A DNA stretch of 64,000 bases from Rhodobacteraceae bacterium Alg238-R152. GTDB taxonomy: Bacteria; Pseudomonadota; Alphaproteobacteria; Rhodobacterales; Rhodobacteraceae. A program made the position numbers and the translations under genes. Positions 60,693-64,000 of this stretch are shown here, piece by piece; the first letter of the stretch is position 1, and every line of letters starts with the position of its first letter. Location: contig UNRJ01000002.1 in the NCBI GenBank assembly GCA_900537125.1, positions 496,001 to 560,000 of the forward strand, in the 5' to 3' direction. Under the pieces are notes generated by a model that saw only the letters and a program-made list of their open reading frames with translations, made no database searches and was not told where the DNA came from.

Positions 60693-61391
60693 TCACCGCG
60701 GTTCCTGCAGCAAAGCGGCGCGTGATTGGGAGGCAAACTCCCGCCGTCCGAGGACAATAACTGTTACCAAAACCCCCACAAGCAACATCACAGGCCCCAA
60801 AATCCAGGCGGCGGCTGCCAATCCAAAATAGATTGCCCGAATCCCCCGATTAAAACTGCGCGAGGCGGTGATATTGATAGTCCCTGCTTTCTTTGCGCGC
60901 GACAGGGCTGTGGGATCGTTGGCATCGTTTGGCACGGCCGCCATCAGCACAGAGCAATAGCCGAAGAGCCTGTGAGACCACACAAATTTCAAAAACGCGT
61001 TGCCGATAAACAGCAGCACCAGCACAAGTTTGAGTTCCAAAACTGAGGCTGGCTCTGCGGTTTGGGTGAGGTCTTTGGTGACCCCGGCAATTTGGTCCGT
61101 ATTCCCGATCAATGCCACCAAGCCCCCAATGGCAATCATCGATGAGGAGGCAAAAAACGCCGTGCTTTGCCGCAAATTTCCCATGATCTGTGCATCAAAA
61201 ACGCGCACTTCTCTCGTCACATAATGCACCATCCATTCTTGCCGGTAAAACGCCATCAGGCGTGATACAGATGGTCGGTTTTTGGGTGGATTTTCAATGA
61301 GATGCGTGGTCATCGCCCAAGCCACAATAGTGACGCATACAGCGGTGGCATCAAGGGGTGAGAATTGGGCGAGGAGCAGGTTTGAAGTCAT
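60693..61391 (-). CDS. DUF599 family membrane protein
   Basis: A 232-residue protein with four hydrophobic segments. DUF599 features are HYVTREVRVFDAQIMGNLRQSTAFFASSSMIAIGG, read across residues about 56-90, and LKFVWSHRLFGYCSVLMAAVP. The function of the family is unknown. The gene is divergent from glcD and convergent with rlmH. Confidence 0.88.
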   Translation of the reverse strand: MTSNLLLAQFSPLDATAVCVTIVAWAMTTHLIENPPKNRPSVSRLMAFYRQEWMVHYVTREVRVFDAQIMGNLRQSTAFFASSSMIAIGGLVALIGNTDQIAGVTKDLTQTAEPASVLELKLVLVLLFIGNAFLKFVWSHRLFGYCSVLMAAVPNDANDPTALSRAKKAGTINITASRSFNRGIRAIYFGLAAAAWILGPVMLLVGVLVTVIVLGRREFASQSRAALLQEPR

Positions 61392-61431
61392 CTGCGCATC
61401 CTAGCTTGTCGAGGTTGCTCTTGCCAGTTTG

Positions 61432-61463
61432 AATTATTGGTTATATTTATTTACCAATTATTG
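61432..61463. promoter_or_regulatory. AT-rich repeat/palindrome upstream of glcD
   Basis: The octamer AATTATTG occurs twice in direct orientation (61432-61439 and 61456-61463). Between them TTGGT (61437-61441) and ACCAA (61453-61457) form an inverted repeat. The block lies just before the glcD ribosome site. It is a candidate operator or UP-like promoter element; no glcC regulator is in the window. Confidence 0.4.
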
Positions 61464-61475
61464 CGGAGGTCAGCC

Positions 61476-62915
61476 ATGGACATGCCAACCCCAAATCCCG
61501 AGGTGCTGGCCAAGAAGGCACACATCGTTGCGCGCCTGAAGGCGGTGTTGCCAGCGGATGCTGTTATTTATGAAGAGGCAGAAACGCGGGCTTACGAATG
61601 TGATGCGCTTACGGCCTATAGGTGCCCACCCTTGGCCGTTGTGCTTCCGGCATCCACCGAAGAAGTAGTCGCGATTCTAAAGGTTTGCCATGCGGAAACT
61701 GTTCCAGTTGTCCCACGTGGGGCGGGCACATCGCTGGCGGGCGGCTCCATGCCTACAGCGGATTCCGTGATCTTGGGCGTCGCGCGCATGACCGAAGTAT
61801 TGGAGGCAGACTTCGCAAATCGGTTCATTCGAGTGCAGACGGGGCGCACCAACCTTAGTGTGTCCGGCGCGGTAGAGGAACAAGATTTCTTTTATGCCCC
61901 AGACCCTTCCAGCCAATTGGCCTGTGCGATTGCGGGCAATATCGCAATGAATTCCGGTGGCGCCCATTGCCTAAAGTACGGGGTGACCACCAACAACCTT
62001 TTAGGCGTGACCATGGTGACCATGGAGGGCGAAGTTGTTGAGATCGGCGGTGCGCATTTGGATGCTGGTGGTTTGGACCTGCTTGGCGTGATCTGTGGTA
62101 GCGAGGGGCAACTGGGCGTGGTGACCGAAGCAACATTGCGGATCTTACCCAAGCCCGAAGGAGCGCGGCCAGTGCTGATGGGTTTTGACAGCAATGAGGT
62201 AGCCGGGCAGTGCGTGTCTGACATCATCAAATCGGGCATTTTGCCGGTGGCAATTGAATTTATGGACCGCCCTTGTATTCGTGCGACCGAAGCTTTTGCA
62301 GGCGCGGGTTACCCGGATTGTGAGGCGCTGTTGATTGTTGAGGTCGAAGGGTCGGACGAAGAAATTGACGCGCAATTAGAGCGAATTTTGACGATCGCGC
62401 GGACCCACAATCCAGTGGGGCTGCGAGAGAGCACAAGCGCGGATGAGAGTGCGCGCATTTGGCTGGGCCGGAAATCGGCCTTCGGCGCAATGGGGCAAAT
62501 CAACGATTACATGTGTTTGGATGGCACCATTCCGGTGAGTCAATTGCCCTTGGTGCTGCGCCGAATAGGGGAGATGAGCAAGGACTACGGGTTGGACGTC
62601 GGCAATGTTTTCCACGCGGGAGATGGCAATATGCATCCGCTGATCTTGTTTGACGCTAACAAACCCGGAGATTTGGAGAAATGTGAAGCTTTTGGTGCGG
62701 ACATTTTACGGCTCTGTGTAGAGGTGGGTGGCTGTCTGACCGGTGAGCATGGCGTAGGCATCGAGAAGCGTGATTTGATGGTGGATCAATATCTCCCCGA
62801 AGATTTGGATATTCAGATGGCAGTCAAAGATGTGTTTGATCCCAAATGGTTGCTCAATCCAGCCAAGGTTTTTCCGCTGACTGCAAGTGAAACCCGTCGG
62901 ATGGCCGCAGAGTAA
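61476..62915 (+). CDS. glcD: glycolate oxidase subunit GlcD (FAD-linked)
   Basis: Start at ATG 61476 with GGAGG about eight bases upstream. The product is 479 residues with the FAD-binding PCMH domain (VPRGAGTSLAGGSMP; AGNIAMNSGGAHCLKYG) and a C-terminal domain with FHAGDGNMHPL and GEHGVGIEKRDLM. It is the catalytic subunit that oxidises glycolate to glyoxylate. Glycolate from phytoplankton is a plausible marine substrate. D-lactate dehydrogenases share the fold, but the adjacent glcE supports GlcD. Confidence 0.93.
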   Translation: MDMPTPNPEVLAKKAHIVARLKAVLPADAVIYEEAETRAYECDALTAYRCPPLAVVLPASTEEVVAILKVCHAETVPVVPRGAGTSLAGGSMPTADSVILGVARMTEVLEADFANRFIRVQTGRTNLSVSGAVEEQDFFYAPDPSSQLACAIAGNIAMNSGGAHCLKYGVTTNNLLGVTMVTMEGEVVEIGGAHLDAGGLDLLGVICGSEGQLGVVTEATLRILPKPEGARPVLMGFDSNEVAGQCVSDIIKSGILPVAIEFMDRPCIRATEAFAGAGYPDCEALLIVEVEGSDEEIDAQLERILTIARTHNPVGLRESTSADESARIWLGRKSAFGAMGQINDYMCLDGTIPVSQLPLVLRRIGEMSKDYGLDVGNVFHAGDGNMHPLILFDANKPGDLEKCEAFGADILRLCVEVGGCLTGEHGVGIEKRDLMVDQYLPEDLDIQMAVKDVFDPKWLLNPAKVFPLTASETRRMAAE

Positions 62916-62927
62916 TAACGCGATAAG

Positions 62928-62944
62928 AAGGGGCGTTGCCCCTT
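62928..62944 (+). other. hairpin between glcD and glcE
   Basis: AAGGGGC and GCCCCTT pair over a 3-nt loop directly after glcD. A CAGAATATTTGAGGC motif and the glcE ribosome site follow, resembling the hairpin-plus-TATTT arrangement at 36272-36305. It may tune relative expression of the two subunits. Confidence 0.5.
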
Positions 62945-62990
62945 GTCACATCTCCGAAGTGGCAGTCCAGAATATTTGAGGCAAGAAAAG

Positions 62991-64000
62991 ATGATACCAA
63001 AAACCGAGTCAGAGCTTGCCGAGTGTGTGGCAGGTGCCCAAGGCGCTCTGCGCATACAAGGCGGGGGAACGCGCGACATTGGTGTGCCGGTTGCTGGTGC
63101 GGTGTTGTCGACGGCTGGTCTGTCTGATGTATCGCTGTATGAACCAGGCGCATTGACGGTTGTGGCGGCCGCAGGAACGCCTTTGTCAGAGGTTGAGGCC
63201 ACTTTGGCAGCTGAAGGGCAGCGGTTGGCATTTGAGCCAATGGACCATTGTGGCCTTTTGGGCGGACAGGGAGCGTCGACCATCGGCGGCGTTGTTGCCG
63301 CCAATGTTAGTGGCCCTCGCCGCATTCAAGGGGGGGCATGCCGAGATAGCCTCTTGGGGGTGCGCTTTGTCGACGGCATGGGGCGCGTCTTGAAGAATGG
63401 CGGACGGGTGATGAAAAATGTCACCGGCTATGACTTGGTGAAGCTTATGGCTGGTAGCTGGGGCACGTTGGGCGTGCTCACTGAGGTCAGCCTGAAAGTA
63501 CAGGCTGTACCGGAGGCGATGGGCTGCATTTTGGTGAATGGGCTATCAGATGTGGATGCTGTCTCGGCGATGAGCGCGGCCTTGGGGTCGCCGTATGACA
63601 TAAGCGGCGCTGCGCATGCTCCTTCGGGTGTGGACGGGCATCCGGTGACGATGATCCGCGTGGAAGGGCTTGAAACGTCTGTGGCGTACCGCGCCGCGAA
63701 GCTGACCAACCTGTTGGCACAGTTTGGTGGTGAGGTTGTCGTGGAACGCGATTCGATGAAGGTTGCGGCTGGTTGGGCCTGGGTGCGTGATGTGACGCTG
63801 ATGCAGGGTGGCCGCGGGGACGTTTGGCGCATCTCGGTGAAGCCAAGTGAGGGACCAAATGTTGTCGCCAAATTGCGGGAAACGCATCCCAATATCTCAG
63901 TGCTGTATGACTGGGGCGGCGGGCTTGTTTGGGTTCAGGTGCCGCAGGGGACAGATGTGCGGGCCGTGGAGTTTGCCGGGCATGCCACATTGATCAGAGG
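62991..64000 (+). CDS. glcE: glycolate oxidase subunit GlcE (3' partial)
   Basis: The ATG at 62991 follows GGCAAGAAAAG, and the frame stays open to the window end (336 codons visible). The FAD-binding region shows IQGGGTRDIG near the start, then GGQGASTIGGVVAANVSGPRR and GRVMKNVTGYDLVKLMAGSWGTLG. These are GlcE motifs, a shorter FAD subunit of glycolate oxidase. It lies 75 nt after glcD. glcF (iron-sulfur subunit) is expected just beyond the window. Confidence 0.92.
   Translation, partial: MIPKTESELAECVAGAQGALRIQGGGTRDIGVPVAGAVLSTAGLSDVSLYEPGALTVVAAAGTPLSEVEATLAAEGQRLAFEPMDHCGLLGGQGASTIGGVVAANVSGPRRIQGGACRDSLLGVRFVDGMGRVLKNGGRVMKNVTGYDLVKLMAGSWGTLGVLTEVSLKVQAVPEAMGCILVNGLSDVDAVSAMSAALGSPYDISGAAHAPSGVDGHPVTMIRVEGLETSVAYRAAKLTNLLAQFGGEVVVERDSMKVAAGWAWVRDVTLMQGGRGDVWRISVKPSEGPNVVAKLRETHPNISVLYDWGGGLVWVQVPQGTDVRAVEFAGHATLIR

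Noticed and set aside
1-64000. CRISPR arrays, insertion sequences, prophage genes, tRNA and rRNA genes
   Set aside because: No regularly spaced repeats, transposase or phage structural or integrase genes, or recognisable RNA genes were seen on either strand by eye. A tRNAscan or Infernal run would be decisive for RNAs.

Overview
The window reads as a chromosomal segment of a marine Rhodobacterales (Roseobacter-group) alphaproteobacterium. This is inferred from gene content and style: moderately high GC, many ATGA-type start/stop overlaps, a WD40-cytochrome c fusion, TIGR03084/BKACE/acyl-CoA carboxylase genes, glycolate oxidase genes, and a hairpin-plus-GAGTATTT intergenic motif I associate with this order. 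I see no rRNA, tRNA, CRISPR array, insertion sequence or prophage. Both ends cut genes (a cytochrome at the left, glcE at the right).

Layout. 1-4182: a WD40-cytochrome c fusion, a 41-residue membrane peptide, and a two-component pair (an NtrC-like regulator whose GAFTGA loop is lost, and a membrane histidine kinase). 4323-6816: a cyclic-peptide-type ABC exporter and a six-helix membrane protein. 6792-17183 (minus): a ten-gene cluster that I read as a complete-looking inositol-sphingolipid or related glycolipid pathway. It holds a serine-palmitoyltransferase-like enzyme, a secreted DUF4833-like protein, myo-inositol-phosphate synthase, a KDSR/TSC10-type 3-ketosphinganine reductase, a CdsA-like cytidylyltransferase, an LptF/LptG-like permease pair, a GT4 glycosyltransferase, an FGGY kinase and a CDP-alcohol phosphatidyltransferase. 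This is the most interesting part of the window. 17498-23350: a peptide/nickel-type ABC uptake operon. 23385-26438 (minus): a J-domain protein and a large MscS channel.

26634-34418: an eight-gene, mostly overlapping glycoconjugate operon (nucleotide-sugar dehydrogenase, four glycosyltransferases, histidine phosphatase, polysaccharide deacetylase, methyltransferase) ending in a strong terminator. 34496-36209 (minus): TrhO and a TauE/SafE permease. 36320-41553 (minus): an acyl-CoA carboxylase operon with TIGR03084 and BKACE proteins, divergent from a PaaX-family regulator. 42565-47278: an MCE/Mla-type lipid transporter with an unusually long MCE protein.

47275-64000 is mostly housekeeping and small units: leuB, leuC and leuD, a LysR/epimerase pair, a secreted EEP-family protein, a membrane protein behind an FNR-like box, GNAT, a second MscS channel, rsfS-rlmH, a DUF599 protein and glcD-glcE. 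A common theme is the envelope: lipid synthesis, lipid transport, surface glycans and tension channels. Whether the glycan operon decorates the product of the lipid operon cannot be told from sequence.
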